This document shows, in pieces, positions 34,274-42,367 of a DNA stretch of 64,000 bases (positions are counted from its first letter, which is position 1; each line of letters opens with the position of its first letter). The notes beneath the pieces were generated by a model. The model worked only from the letters and a program-made list of their open reading frames with translations, made no database searches and was not told the DNA's origin. This DNA comes from Verrucomicrobiia bacterium (GTDB taxonomy: Bacteria > Verrucomicrobiota > Verrucomicrobiia > Limisphaerales > JADLHS01). The stretch spans positions 1,568,375 through 1,632,374 of the forward strand of contig JAMLJH010000002.1 of the NCBI GenBank assembly GCA_023953615.1, read 5' to 3'. The translations under genes were made by a program, and so were the position numbers.

Positions 34274-36420
34274 CGCGCCCCTCCCCAAACCAGGAACAGC
34301 ACCAACGCCACCAGGCCGACGCCAATAATTCGCAAGTAATGTTGCACCTGGCCGTCCTGCCAGCGCGACATCCACTTGCCGCCGCGCGTCAAGCCAGCGC
34401 AGCTTCGATCAAATCCGAGATTGATCACGAACTCATCAATCGCCCGGCTCACCCACGAGAGCGCCAGGGCGACATAACTAATCCCCGTGACCACCCCGCC
34501 CCAGACCCATTGATCCAAAAACGCGCAGGCCTTCGCCGCCCAGGCGTTAAAGCGAATCACCGTCAATTCGTAAAGTTCATCAATGCCGTACTTCTTCGCG
34601 AACCATTCATACATGCCCAGTGGCAAGGCTTTTTCCAGCAGGTCCGGTTCGGCGGCAGTTTTACGTTGCACGTAACCGTAAAACGCGAGGCCGAATCCGA
34701 CACCGACAAAAACCGCCAGCGTGGAAACCACCATTAGTTGAGCCACTTCGCGGGTGAAACCTTCAGCGGCATCCGCACCGAGGAACGATTGCAACCACGG
34801 CCACCACGGCGTTCCAATCGCGCCCAATGCGACGACGCAGATCGCCAGAACCAACAGCGGCAAGGTCATGGCGCCGGAACTTTCGTGCGGCTCATGCTCC
34901 GCGCGCAGTCGCACAAGTTCAGGAGTCTTGGAAGGCGTCACTTCGCGCGCCGGATAACCGCGATACTGCCCCCAAAAGACCAACGCCATTTGCCGCGTCA
35001 TGTAAAAGGCCGTCAACACCACGCCCGCCAAGGCCAGGTAAAACGGCCCGGCAGAAAGCGACCAACCGTGCGCCGCGTGGAGGATGGCGTCTTTGCTCCA
35101 AAATCCGGCAAAGAAAAACGGCACGCCCGCGAGGGCCATCATGCCAACGGCGTAAGTGAAAAACGTCAAGGGCATGAACCGGCGCACTTCACCCATCTTG
35201 CGAATGTCCTGCTCGCCGTGACAGCCGTGAATCACCGAACCCGCGCCCATGAACAGCAGTGCCTTGAAAAACGCGTGCGTGATAAGGTGAAACATACCGA
35301 CCGCCACGCCGCCAACGCCCAAGCCAATCATCATGTAGCCCAACTGTGAAACGGTGGAGTACGCGAGGATGCGTTTGATGTCGTTTTGCGCGACGGCAAT
35401 CGTCGCGGCGAAAAACGCCGTGATCGCGCCGATCCAGGTGACGACTTGGAGCGCGACAGAAATTGGAGGCAGCGCGCTATCTCCCAAAAGACCTTGCGCC
35501 GTTGATTCAAAGATTGGATACGTCCGCGCCACAAGGAACACGCCCGCCGCCACCATCGTCGCCGCGTGAATCAGGGCACTAACGGGTGTCGGACCTTCCA
35601 TCGCGTCCGGCAACCAAACGTGCAGTGGGAATTGACCCGATTTACCCATTGCGCCAACGAAGATCAGCAAGCCAATCGCCGTGGATACGGCCATACCCGC
35701 GAGAGTGCTTTGCGCGACGAGTTTTGAAAGCGCAGTTGTTTCCAAGCAGCCCGCGCCGTCATCGTAAAACAACAACGTGCCGGATTCGTGATAGAGCCAG
35801 ACCATGCCGAGCAGAAGTGCCACGTCGCCAATGCGCGTGGTAATGAACGCCTTCTTCCCCGCCGCCGCCGCGCTGGGTTTTTGATACCAGAACCCGATGA
35901 GCAGATAGGAAGTCAGTCCGACCAATTCCCAGCAGATGAAGAGCAGCAATAAACTGTTCGCCAACACGACGCCGAGCATTGCGCCAGCGAAAAGCGACAT
36001 GAAACAGAAGAAGCGGGTGTAGTTCTCGTCATCCGCCATGTAGCCGACGCTGTAGATGAAAATCAACAGACCGACGAACGAAACCATCACCAGCATCACC
36101 GCCGCGAGCGGATCGAGCACCCAACCCAGTCTCAACAAACCCGCGTCGCCAGCGGCGAATTGCAACCAGGTAAAATTGTAAAAATGTGGCGGCGACGCCC
36201 CCGTCGCACTGGCGAAATGAGGTATTGCGGCGACGGGGGCGTCGCCGCCACACAGCGCAAAAGCAAACGCGCAAAGTGAAAGGAGAAACGCCCCAACCAT
36301 CGAACTGATGGCCAGAGTCGCTGCGGTCTGACGGCGGCGTTGCGGCAATAACGCGTTCAGTCCCGCCGCCAAAAATGGCAGCGCAGGAATCAGCCAGAGG
36401 TTTTTGACAATCCAGGCCAT
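34270..36420 (-). CDS. nuoL: NADH-quinone oxidoreductase subunit L
   Basis: 716 residues, the distal antiporter-like subunit of complex I whose long C-terminal lateral helix braces the membrane arm. Conserved stretches: FICWELVGLTSYLLIGFWY (helix-5 Glu), GAMGKSGQFPLHVWLPDAMEGPTPVSALIH (helix-7 Lys) and AQNDIKRILAYSTVSQLGYMMI. It is about 100 residues longer than E. coli NuoL; some 23 of these (residues 57-79, CGGDAPVAAIP...SPPH) come from an inserted inverted repeat between the first membrane helices, and others from a hydrophilic stretch near residue 500. The ATG lies one base after the stop of an inserted VapC gene; a diverged copy of the first ~20 codons remains 0.7 kb upstream. Confidence 0.96.
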   Translation of the reverse strand: MAWIVKNLWLIPALPFLAAGLNALLPQRRRQTAATLAISSMVGAFLLSLCAFAFALCGGDAPVAAIPHFASATGASPPHFYNFTWLQFAAGDAGLLRLGWVLDPLAAVMLVMVSFVGLLIFIYSVGYMADDENYTRFFCFMSLFAGAMLGVVLANSLLLLFICWELVGLTSYLLIGFWYQKPSAAAAGKKAFITTRIGDVALLLGMVWLYHESGTLLFYDDGAGCLETTALSKLVAQSTLAGMAVSTAIGLLIFVGAMGKSGQFPLHVWLPDAMEGPTPVSALIHAATMVAAGVFLVARTYPIFESTAQGLLGDSALPPISVALQVVTWIGAITAFFAATIAVAQNDIKRILAYSTVSQLGYMMIGLGVGGVAVGMFHLITHAFFKALLFMGAGSVIHGCHGEQDIRKMGEVRRFMPLTFFTYAVGMMALAGVPFFFAGFWSKDAILHAAHGWSLSAGPFYLALAGVVLTAFYMTRQMALVFWGQYRGYPAREVTPSKTPELVRLRAEHEPHESSGAMTLPLLVLAICVVALGAIGTPWWPWLQSFLGADAAEGFTREVAQLMVVSTLAVFVGVGFGLAFYGYVQRKTAAEPDLLEKALPLGMYEWFAKKYGIDELYELTVIRFNAWAAKACAFLDQWVWGGVVTGISYVALALSWVSRAIDEFVINLGFDRSCAGLTRGGKWMSRWQDGQVQHYLRIIGVGLVALVLFLVWGGAR
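36185..36252 (-). repeat. Perfect 22-bp inverted repeat inserted in nuoL
   Basis: Arms 36185-36206 and 36231-36252 are exact reverse complements, separated by 24 bases; each arm is itself palindromic around GCGACG-CCCC-CGTCGC. The unit keeps the nuoL frame. Structure is that of a two-hairpin REP element. Confidence 0.85.
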
Positions 36421-36421
36421 T

Positions 36422-36829
36422 CTATTTTTCGGGCGGACAGATCAGCGGAATCGCTTCACGCTTGTTGCGACGATAAATGTGAAAATCGCGTCGGTCGGTG
36501 GTGATTACCGAGTAATCGGGATTGAGTTCACTCATGCGAATCAAACAGAGATCGGCAAAATCCGGATTTTGGTCTGCATAGCGACGAGCCAATTCCTCCA
36601 AGTGATGCAGGTGATCGTTGCAGTCGAATGCGACCATTACCAGGCCGTCACGAATCATCGCGAGCACGCGATGTGAGTCGTCCAGATTAAAGGCAGCTTC
36701 CGATAACACGGATTCACAGGTCAGCAGCGGTTCGGTCACGCGGGACGCCACGCTCAACGCCCATTCATGGTGGACGTCGTTCACGCTGGCAAATGCAACC
36801 AGAAAGCCGGTGTCGGCGATTCCCTTCAT
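36422..36829 (-). CDS. VapC-type PIN-domain toxin
   Basis: 135 residues, the common VapC size. Acidic active-site residues in MKGIADTGFLVAF, CESVLSEAAFNL, YADQNPDFADLCLIRM and ITTDRRDFHIYR. Family members are Mg2+-dependent RNases, often cleaving tRNA or rRNA. The ATG overlaps the antitoxin stop (ATGA). Its stop lies one base before the nuoL ATG, so complex I subunit L is translated directly after the toxin. Inserted cargo, since a copy of the nuoL start lies on the far side of the antitoxin. Confidence 0.88.
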   Translation of the reverse strand: MKGIADTGFLVAFASVNDVHHEWALSVASRVTEPLLTCESVLSEAAFNLDDSHRVLAMIRDGLVMVAFDCNDHLHHLEELARRYADQNPDFADLCLIRMSELNPDYSVITTDRRDFHIYRRNKREAIPLICPPEK

Positions 36830-37050
36830 CCCTTTGTTCCCTTGGAGTATCCTTTACGCATGGACAGGTCGCGAGGCAGGCCCTTGATACTACCGGCCCA
36901 ACGCATGAACGGTCGTTGTCCTCCCGCCATCCGTGCTTTTTCCAACTGATCGCGCACCAGCCTGCCCTGCGGCACGCCTGTACGCTCGGAAGTTTCCGCC
37001 AGCCACTCGGCAAGCTCTTTGTTAAGACGAACTGTGATTGTATGACTCAT
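36826..37050 (-). CDS. Ribbon-helix-helix antitoxin of the VapBC-type pair
   Basis: 74 residues from ATG (MSHTITVRLNKELAEWL). The N-terminal beta strand TITVRLNKE and helices AEWLAETSERTGVPQGRLVRDQ fit a CopG/RHH DNA-binding dimer, which would repress its own promoter; the C-terminal part (RWAGSIKGLPRDLSMRKGYSKG) is the toxin-binding tail. Overlaps the toxin gene by four bases. A longer open frame upstream is REP sequence and is rejected. Confidence 0.85.
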   Translation of the reverse strand: MSHTITVRLNKELAEWLAETSERTGVPQGRLVRDQLEKARMAGGQRPFMRWAGSIKGLPRDLSMRKGYSKGTKG

Positions 37051-37157
37051 GTGGCAAAAGTGTAATCGCTTCGGTGTTTTTGGGCAAGCGCATCCATTCC
37101 CGCCGCCAGCAGCGACAGCACGGGAATCAGCCAGAGGCTTTTGACAATCCAAGGCAT
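37047..37157 (-). pseudogene. Diverged 5' copy of nuoL
   Basis: Reads MPWIVKSLWLIPVLSLLAAG against MAWIVKNLWLIPALPFLAAG of intact nuoL, then GMDALAQKHRSDYTFAT and stop, ending at the antitoxin start. DNA identity is about 83% over 60 bases, lower than for the second-nuoM repeat, so the event is older or the copy came from a related genome. Confidence 0.85.
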
Positions 37158-37159
37158 CA

Positions 37160-37690
37160 TTTGGAAGCCACGGCGTGGCGACAGAGATTAGCCCGCGGCG
37201 ATAGCCGTGGATCACGCGAATAAAACCAATCCAGCCCCGGAAGGGCGATAGAAAACATGCGCTCAATTGAAACGCAACGCATGCACATGTGAAAGATCCC
37301 GCCAGAATCTTCCGCCTCTCCAGGGCTGGATATTTTTGCCACTTGATACCCATACCTCACGGCATGGGCTACCCCCTGACGGCGCTCCGCGCCTGAACTG
37401 GTCACATTCGCCCCACGAACCGCGCACCTCGCGGTACAGGCCACCATCCAACGGCGCTCCGCGCCTGAACTGGCCGCGTTCGTCTCACGAACCGCGTGCC
37501 TCGAGGCACGAGCTACCAGCCTCCGCGATTCCGTGCCTGCAAAGGACGGTAAATTGAACAACGCGTTTAAGGCAGTGAAACCAAAGGCGCGGATGCGCCG
37601 CCCGACGGTAGCCCACGGCGATAGCCGTGGGTCAGTCACGGCAAACCGGCCAAGCCCCGGCAGGGGCGACAGAAAATGTGTTTTCAAACC
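37160..37690. repeat. REP array between nuoL remnant and RAYT 2
   Basis: Chain of short palindromes: GCCCGCGGCGATAGCCGTGG and GCCCACGGC-gata-GCCGTGGG, GCCCCGGAAGGGC, GGGGCTGG boxes, CCTCACGGCATGGGCTACC and GGCGCTCCGCGCC. Whole blocks recur on the other side of the transposase: 37184-37375 matches about 38495-38665, and 37520-37640 matches about 38398-38512. No gene here; long open frames across it are artefacts of the repeats. Confidence 0.85.
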
Positions 37691-37695
37691 CGCGT

Positions 37696-38148
37696 TCATT
37701 CCCAGAGATATTTTTCGTCGTATTGAATCTGATGCTTTTGGAGAAACATTAGAAATTCCTCCTGAAACGAAATGTTGCGGTGATGCTCCTCCTGATTCGC
37801 AATGTAATCCAACACCGATTGTTTTTGTGAATGGCTGACGGTGAACCCCGCAAACCCGCTCTGCCAGGCAAACGACCATCGTTCCGGAAATTCGCGATGC
37901 ACCCAGCCGCTGGTGTTGGCTTTCAATTTTCCGATCGCTTCCGAAAGACCAAGTTTTGCGAGCAACAGGATCAGCAGATGGACATGATCGCTCGGCCCAT
38001 TGATAAGCAAAGCCGTGCCGCCAAGTTCGCGGATCACCCCGCCCATGTAGGCAAACAGGCGCGGTTTCAATTTCGCATCCAGCAGGGGCAACCGTTCCTT
38101 GGTGCTGAACACGACGTGAAACAATAGGTTGGTGTGGGTGTGCGCCAT
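37696..38148 (-). CDS. REP-associated tyrosine transposase (RAYT 2)
   Basis: 150 residues from ATG (MAHTHTNLLFHVVFSTKERLP), the typical RAYT N-terminus. HUH motif PSDHVHLL (His55, His57) and catalytic Tyr115 in LDYIANQEEHH. Only about a third of its residues seem shared with RAYT 1, and its flanking REPs (GCCGTGGG and GGGGC types) differ, so two independent RAYT/REP systems coexist within 7 kb. It lies between nuoK and the VapBC/nuoL unit, leftward like the operon, and may be read through. Confidence 0.92.
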   Translation of the reverse strand: MAHTHTNLLFHVVFSTKERLPLLDAKLKPRLFAYMGGVIRELGGTALLINGPSDHVHLLILLLAKLGLSEAIGKLKANTSGWVHREFPERWSFAWQSGFAGFTVSHSQKQSVLDYIANQEEHHRNISFQEEFLMFLQKHQIQYDEKYLWE

Positions 38149-38154
38149 ACATGA

Positions 38155-38710
38155 TTAGTCGGGCCATGGTGAGAACGAGTGACCCACGACACCGGTTGTG
38201 GAACGCAATGTTGAAGTGACATCAGCCCCGGAAAGGGTGGTTGATCCTTCCGCCCCTCCGGGGCTGGATATTTTTGCCACTTGATACCCATGCCTCACGG
38301 CATGGGCTACCCTCTGACGGCGCTCCGCGCCTAAACTGACGGTCACGTTCGCCTCGCAAACTGCGCGCCTCAAAGCACGAGCTATCAGCTTCCCTGATTC
38401 CGTGCCTGCAAACGACGGTAAATTGAACAACGCGTTTAAGGTAGTGAAACCAAAGGCGCGGACGCGCCGCCCGACGGTAGCCCACGGCGATAGCCGTGGG
38501 TCACGCGAATAAAACCAATCCAGCCCCGAAGGGGCGATAGAAAACATACGTTCAATTGAAACGCAACGCATGAACGCGGGAAAAATCCCGCCAGAATCTT
38601 CCGCCCCTCCGGGGCTGGATATTTTTGCCACTTGGTACCCATGCCTCACGGCATGGGCTACCTTCTGACGGCGCTCCGCGCCTATTCCGCGCACTCTTGT
38701 TTCAATGGCT
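38155..38710. repeat. REP array between RAYT 2 and nuoK
   Basis: Same palindromes as the array at 37.16-37.69 kb, with two partial copies of the block GGGGCTGGATATTTTTGCCA ... CACGGCATGGGCTACC ... GGCGCTCCGCGCC (about 38245-38345 and 38597-38690). The blocks are in the same orientation as those on the other side, so duplication of a multi-REP unit rather than simple inverted flanking has occurred. No gene. Confidence 0.85.
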
Positions 38711-38732
38711 TGAAAATCGTTCATGGTTCTGG

Positions 38733-39044
38733 TCAACCCTTCAACAAACCCACTGCATCCACGTTCGCGGTGCGGTAGTGCCGATAAATCGCGATGATGA
38801 GCGCGAGGCCGATGGCGGCTTCGGCGGCGGCAATACCAATCGCGAAGATGGCGAACATGATGCCCGTGAGCGCTTCCGGATGCTCGCTGAAGCGCCAAAA
38901 CGCAATGAAGTTCAGGTTCGCCGCGTTGAGCATCAGTTCAATGCCAATCAGCACGATGATGGCGTTGCGCCGGGTGAGCGCCCCCGCCAGACCGATGCTG
39001 AAAAGCAGCGCGGACAAAATCAAATAGCCGGCGAGCGGGTTCAT
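38733..39044 (-). CDS. nuoK: NADH-quinone oxidoreductase subunit K
   Basis: 103 residues with three membrane helices. YLILSALLFSIGLAGALTRRN and IVLIGIELMLNAANLNFIAF carry the helix-2 glutamate (IGIELMLNA) that is essential for proton transfer; a second conserved acidic position follows in AEAAIGLALIIAIYR. Overlaps nuoJ by four bases. The rest of the operon is interrupted after this gene by the REP/RAYT/VapBC block. Confidence 0.97.
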   Translation of the reverse strand: MNPLAGYLILSALLFSIGLAGALTRRNAIIVLIGIELMLNAANLNFIAFWRFSEHPEALTGIMFAIFAIGIAAAEAAIGLALIIAIYRHYRTANVDAVGLLKG

Positions 39045-39628
39045 TGAGGCTCTCCTTGCGCGGCGGGTGGATGGAGGCGGGCGGGCGGCGCGACGGTTTC
39101 ATCCACCTTCAATTCCCCATCACCCAGTTTCGTTTTTGCGACTTCGTCACGCATCGCAATAATCACCGCGCCAATCAACGCCGCCGTCAGCAGCAAGCCG
39201 AGCACCTCAAGCGGCAACACAAATTTCGTCATCAATCGGCTTCCAATCTGATCAACCGTGACCTCCGGCGCGGGCGGCAGCGGCGATTGCGCAACCGGAC
39301 GGTGCAGAATCGCCCAAACCAGGAGCGCAAAGACCGCGACGCCAATGGCGCCGCCCCAGAACCAGGAGACTGAAAAAATGGAGCGTTCCGGGACCTCGCC
39401 GCCGCGCGTGAGCAGAATCGCGAACACGATGAGAATCGCCACCGCGCCCACGTAGATCAGAATTTGCGCCAACCCGACAAATTGCGCTTCCAGTTGCAAA
39501 TAGGCCGCCGCCAGACCGATAAACGTCACCGCCGCCGCCAACACGCAGTGAATGAGATTGCGCAACCACATCGTCGCGATAGCCGCGCTCACGATCAGCG
39601 CGGCAATGATGGCGAAGGCAAGGGTCAT
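39041..39628 (-). CDS. nuoJ: NADH-quinone oxidoreductase subunit J
   Basis: 195 residues, five membrane helices; QFVGLAQILIYVGAVAILIVFAILLT is the conserved helix-3 region whose pi-bulge controls the quinone-to-pump coupling. The hydrophilic C-terminus (VDETVAPPARLHPPAAQGEPQ) is longer and more proline-rich than usual. Preceded by a ~106-base gap with a palindromic CCACCGCG...GTGGTGG stretch after nuoH. Confidence 0.95.
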   Translation of the reverse strand: MTLAFAIIAALIVSAAIATMWLRNLIHCVLAAAVTFIGLAAAYLQLEAQFVGLAQILIYVGAVAILIVFAILLTRGGEVPERSIFSVSWFWGGAIGVAVFALLVWAILHRPVAQSPLPPAPEVTVDQIGSRLMTKFVLPLEVLGLLLTAALIGAVIIAMRDEVAKTKLGDGELKVDETVAPPARLHPPAAQGEPQ

Positions 39629-39734
39629 GCGTAAAAACGGCGCAAGGTTAAAACATTAAAACGTGGCCGCGCTGCGCCACCGCGTGGGCCGTGGTGGTGC
39701 GGCGACGATTTAGCCTGATAATTATTTAGCATCT

Positions 39735-40919
39735 TCATTCCGCAAAACGGTACGTGCGTTTGGTGAGTTGTCGGCCTTGCATCAGGCCGCGCCCCAATAA
39801 CCAGTACGAGCCTAGCGCCAGCGCGCCGCACACCAGCCAGCGCGTGAAAGCGCCGCTGACCCAATGCCAGAGCGCGGCGGTCACGATGTTGATGAGCGCC
39901 ATCGGGAGCATGAATTTCCACGCAAAATTCATGAGTTGATCCTGACGCAACCGGGGCAACGTGCCGCGCGTCCAGATGAACAAGGCGAGCACGGCAACCA
40001 GTTTCAAAAAGAACCACAGCCAGGACGGAATAAATTCCCACGCGGCGTAGGGCGCGTTCCAGCCCCCGAGAAACAGCGTGACCCCCAGAGCGCTGATGGC
40101 GAACAAGCTCAGATATTCCGCCAGGAAAAAGAGCGCGAATTTGAATCCCGAATACTCGATGAAATATCCGGCAATGATTTCCGATTCCCCTTCCGGTAAA
40201 TCGAACGGACAACGATTGGCCTCCGCGCTGGCGGCAATCAGGAACAGAACGAAGCCCGCCGCGCCCCACGGAGTGAACACAAACCAATCCAGCGACCAAC
40301 CGGGCGTCGGACTTTGCGCCAGCACCATCTGCGGCAGCGAGAGCGTGCCGGCGATCATCACCACCGGGAGCGTGGCCAGCACCAGCGGAATTTCGTAACT
40401 GATCATTTGCGCCACGGCGCGCATCGCGCCCAGCAGCGCGTACTTGTTCCGACTGGACCAACCCGCCATGAACACCGCCAGTTCCGCCACCGCGCCCACG
40501 GCAAAGAAAAACAACAGCCCCGAATCCAAATCCACCACCACCATGTTTCGTCCGAACGGCAACACGGCATAGACGGTGAAAGCCACCATGACGAGCAGCA
40601 CCGGCGCCAGCAAATGCCCCACGCGATCCGCCGCCCGCGGCACAATGTCTTCCTTGATCAGCGCCTTGATGCCGTCGGCGGCCGGTTGCAACCAACCGAA
40701 CGGCCCGACGCGATTCGGTCCGTAGCGATTTTGAATGCGCCCCAAACCTTTGCGTTCCATCCAAGTCATCACCGCGAAGAGCGTGGGAAAAATGACGAGT
40801 ACCGGAACAATCGAAAGCAACAGCGAAACGACGGCCAACCCCGACTCCGACAGAATTCCGTCCGCCTGACCAAGCAGCCAGTGTTTGAGTTGCACGAAGA
40901 TTTGATCCAAACCGGACAT
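39735..40919 (-). CDS. nuoH: NADH-quinone oxidoreductase subunit H
   Basis: 394 residues, the subunit forming the quinone chamber at the junction of the two arms. Conserved MERKGLGRIQNRYGPNRVGPFGWLQPAADGIKAL region and the acidic loop SAEANRCPFDLPEGESEIIAGYFIEYSGFKFALFF are present. Unusually it lies downstream of nuoI; the common order is nuoH then nuoI. No missing key residues noticed. Confidence 0.96.
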   Translation of the reverse strand: MSGLDQIFVQLKHWLLGQADGILSESGLAVVSLLLSIVPVLVIFPTLFAVMTWMERKGLGRIQNRYGPNRVGPFGWLQPAADGIKALIKEDIVPRAADRVGHLLAPVLLVMVAFTVYAVLPFGRNMVVVDLDSGLLFFFAVGAVAELAVFMAGWSSRNKYALLGAMRAVAQMISYEIPLVLATLPVVMIAGTLSLPQMVLAQSPTPGWSLDWFVFTPWGAAGFVLFLIAASAEANRCPFDLPEGESEIIAGYFIEYSGFKFALFFLAEYLSLFAISALGVTLFLGGWNAPYAAWEFIPSWLWFFLKLVAVLALFIWTRGTLPRLRQDQLMNFAWKFMLPMALINIVTAALWHWVSGAFTRWLVCGALALGSYWLLGRGLMQGRQLTKRTYRFAE

Positions 40920-40997
40920 GAATGACTTTTAAGTTGGCCGCGCGGCCAGGCGATCTGGCAGTTGTCGTTGGGGGTGATTCATACGCGCATCAGGTCA

Positions 40998-41615
40998 TCA
41001 ATCGGTTCGGGTTGGAGGCGACGCGGCGGGCGGGCGAGGTTTGCTTTCCGCCGCGGCTTTTGCTTCCGCCGCAGCCTTGGCTTTGGCCTGCGCCTTGGCC
41101 AATTCCCGCGCCAACGCCGCATCCGAGACCGCCGCATCGGTCGGATGGAGTTTCTGGTAGTGCGAATTGGGTCGGGCCAGTTGCTGCTTGTGGACGAGTA
41201 ATTTTCCGAACCGATCCGTGGCGCTCCACTCGTAATCCGTGTCCATCTTGATCGCTTCGAAGGGACAAACTTCCACGCAAATCTGGCAGCTCATGCACAC
41301 CGAAACGTCAATATCGAAGACCGCCGGATAAAACTGCGTCTGCCCCTTGTAATCCGGTTTCTTGTCCTTGCTCTTGACGATGTAAATGCACTTGGGCGGA
41401 CATTCCTTCTCGCAAATCTGGCACGCCACACAGCGCATCCCCTCATGCCAATCGTCGCCATCGTACACGAGAAAGGGGAACTGGCGTGCGTTCTCGATTT
41501 GCGGCGCGCGCTCCTCGGGATACTCCACCGTGGTCAACCGATCGTCCCGGACATAGCTGCCCAGAAAATTCCGCGCGGTCTCCACCATGCCTTTGATGAT
41601 CCCTTCGCCCAGCAT
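40998..41615 (-). CDS. nuoI: NADH-quinone oxidoreductase subunit I (2x[4Fe-4S])
   Basis: 205 residues. Two ferredoxin motifs, CVACQICEKECP and CMSCQICVEVCP, carry clusters N6a and N6b that pass electrons toward quinone. After the usual fold the protein has an extra ~40-residue tail rich in Ala and Lys (ALARELAKAQAKAKAAAEAK, then a Pro-rich end), probably a charged helix of unknown role. First nuo gene in the window; nuoA-G are not upstream, where a DUF309 gene lies instead, so the hydrophilic arm must be encoded elsewhere. Confidence 0.95.
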   Translation of the reverse strand: MLGEGIIKGMVETARNFLGSYVRDDRLTTVEYPEERAPQIENARQFPFLVYDGDDWHEGMRCVACQICEKECPPKCIYIVKSKDKKPDYKGQTQFYPAVFDIDVSVCMSCQICVEVCPFEAIKMDTDYEWSATDRFGKLLVHKQQLARPNSHYQKLHPTDAAVSDAALARELAKAQAKAKAAAEAKAAAESKPRPPAASPPTRTD

Positions 41616-41767
41616 GAATTATGTTCAGGTGCTCAAGCCGAATCTGTAACGCGCCGGAGCGAAGATTCCCTGGCCCGCGCCAGTTGCGCCTCACTCCGAA
41701 CGAACCCCGGCAGAGTAAGAAGCTCTCGTTCCAGACGCAAGCCAACGGTATCGCGCTCCCGGGAAAC

Positions 41768-42187
41768 TTAATGCGTCAAAGTCAGCACCGGAGCGGGAAT
41801 TTCCAACCACGGATTGCGCTGAAAATCAGCCGCCGCCAACTCTTCCGACCATTGCGCAATCAGGCTCAAGACCCGCGCCAAATCCAGCCGCTCCTGTTGG
41901 GCCGGATACTTGCCCAGATTGGCGCGCGCCAATTCGAACAGCGCCGCAGCGGGACGCAGGCGATTTTTTTGCAGATGCACAAACGCCCCGGCCAGTTGGA
42001 TCAAACCCTTGTAAAAATCACCGTTCGGCCCCTGCCGATCCGCCAGCCAAAGTTCCTCCAACACGTCATGCGCCTCGTAAAACTGCTGTTGATTGAAGCA
42101 ATCGAAATATCCGAGGTAATGCGCGTTCAGACCGCCGCCCTGAAACGCGGCGATGCGTTCGGCGATCTTGCCGCTCTTTCTGCTCAC
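41768..42187 (-). CDS. DUF309-family protein
   Basis: 139 residues, all helical. The family signature is present: NQQQFYEAHDVLEELWLAD and FYKGLIQLAGAFVHLQKN, whose His/Glu residues cluster in a helical bundle in known structures of the family. Biochemical function is not established. It is leftward, 152 bases upstream of nuoI, possibly but not clearly in the same transcript. Confidence 0.87.
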   Translation of the reverse strand: MSRKSGKIAERIAAFQGGGLNAHYLGYFDCFNQQQFYEAHDVLEELWLADRQGPNGDFYKGLIQLAGAFVHLQKNRLRPAAALFELARANLGKYPAQQERLDLARVLSLIAQWSEELAAADFQRNPWLEIPAPVLTLTH

Positions 42188-42367
42188 GCGCCAAAGTTAC
42201 CCGCGCCTCGCACCCGGCCCAAGCCAATTTACGAGCTGCAAATGCCAATAAAAGGGATTGATGTTTTGTCGCACCAAGGCGATAACCAGATGATGACCGC
42301 GATAAATAATGATGACGCCGTCACTGTTTCAAACAGTGGCTGCCATCACGACCCAATGATAATCGCC

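Noticed and set aside
37157..38167. Leftward 336-codon frame across the REP arrays
   Set aside because: Made of repeated REP translations (QKYPAP..., GAERRQ...) and overlaps RAYT 2 in another frame.
37160..38710. Possible CRISPR array because of recurrent short repeats
   Set aside because: Units are palindromes of varied length without uniform spacers; no cas gene nearby.
42322..42338. Palindrome CACTGTTT-C-AAACAGTG upstream of the PEP-CTERM gene as an operator
   Set aside because: Single copy, no adjacent regulator; noted only.
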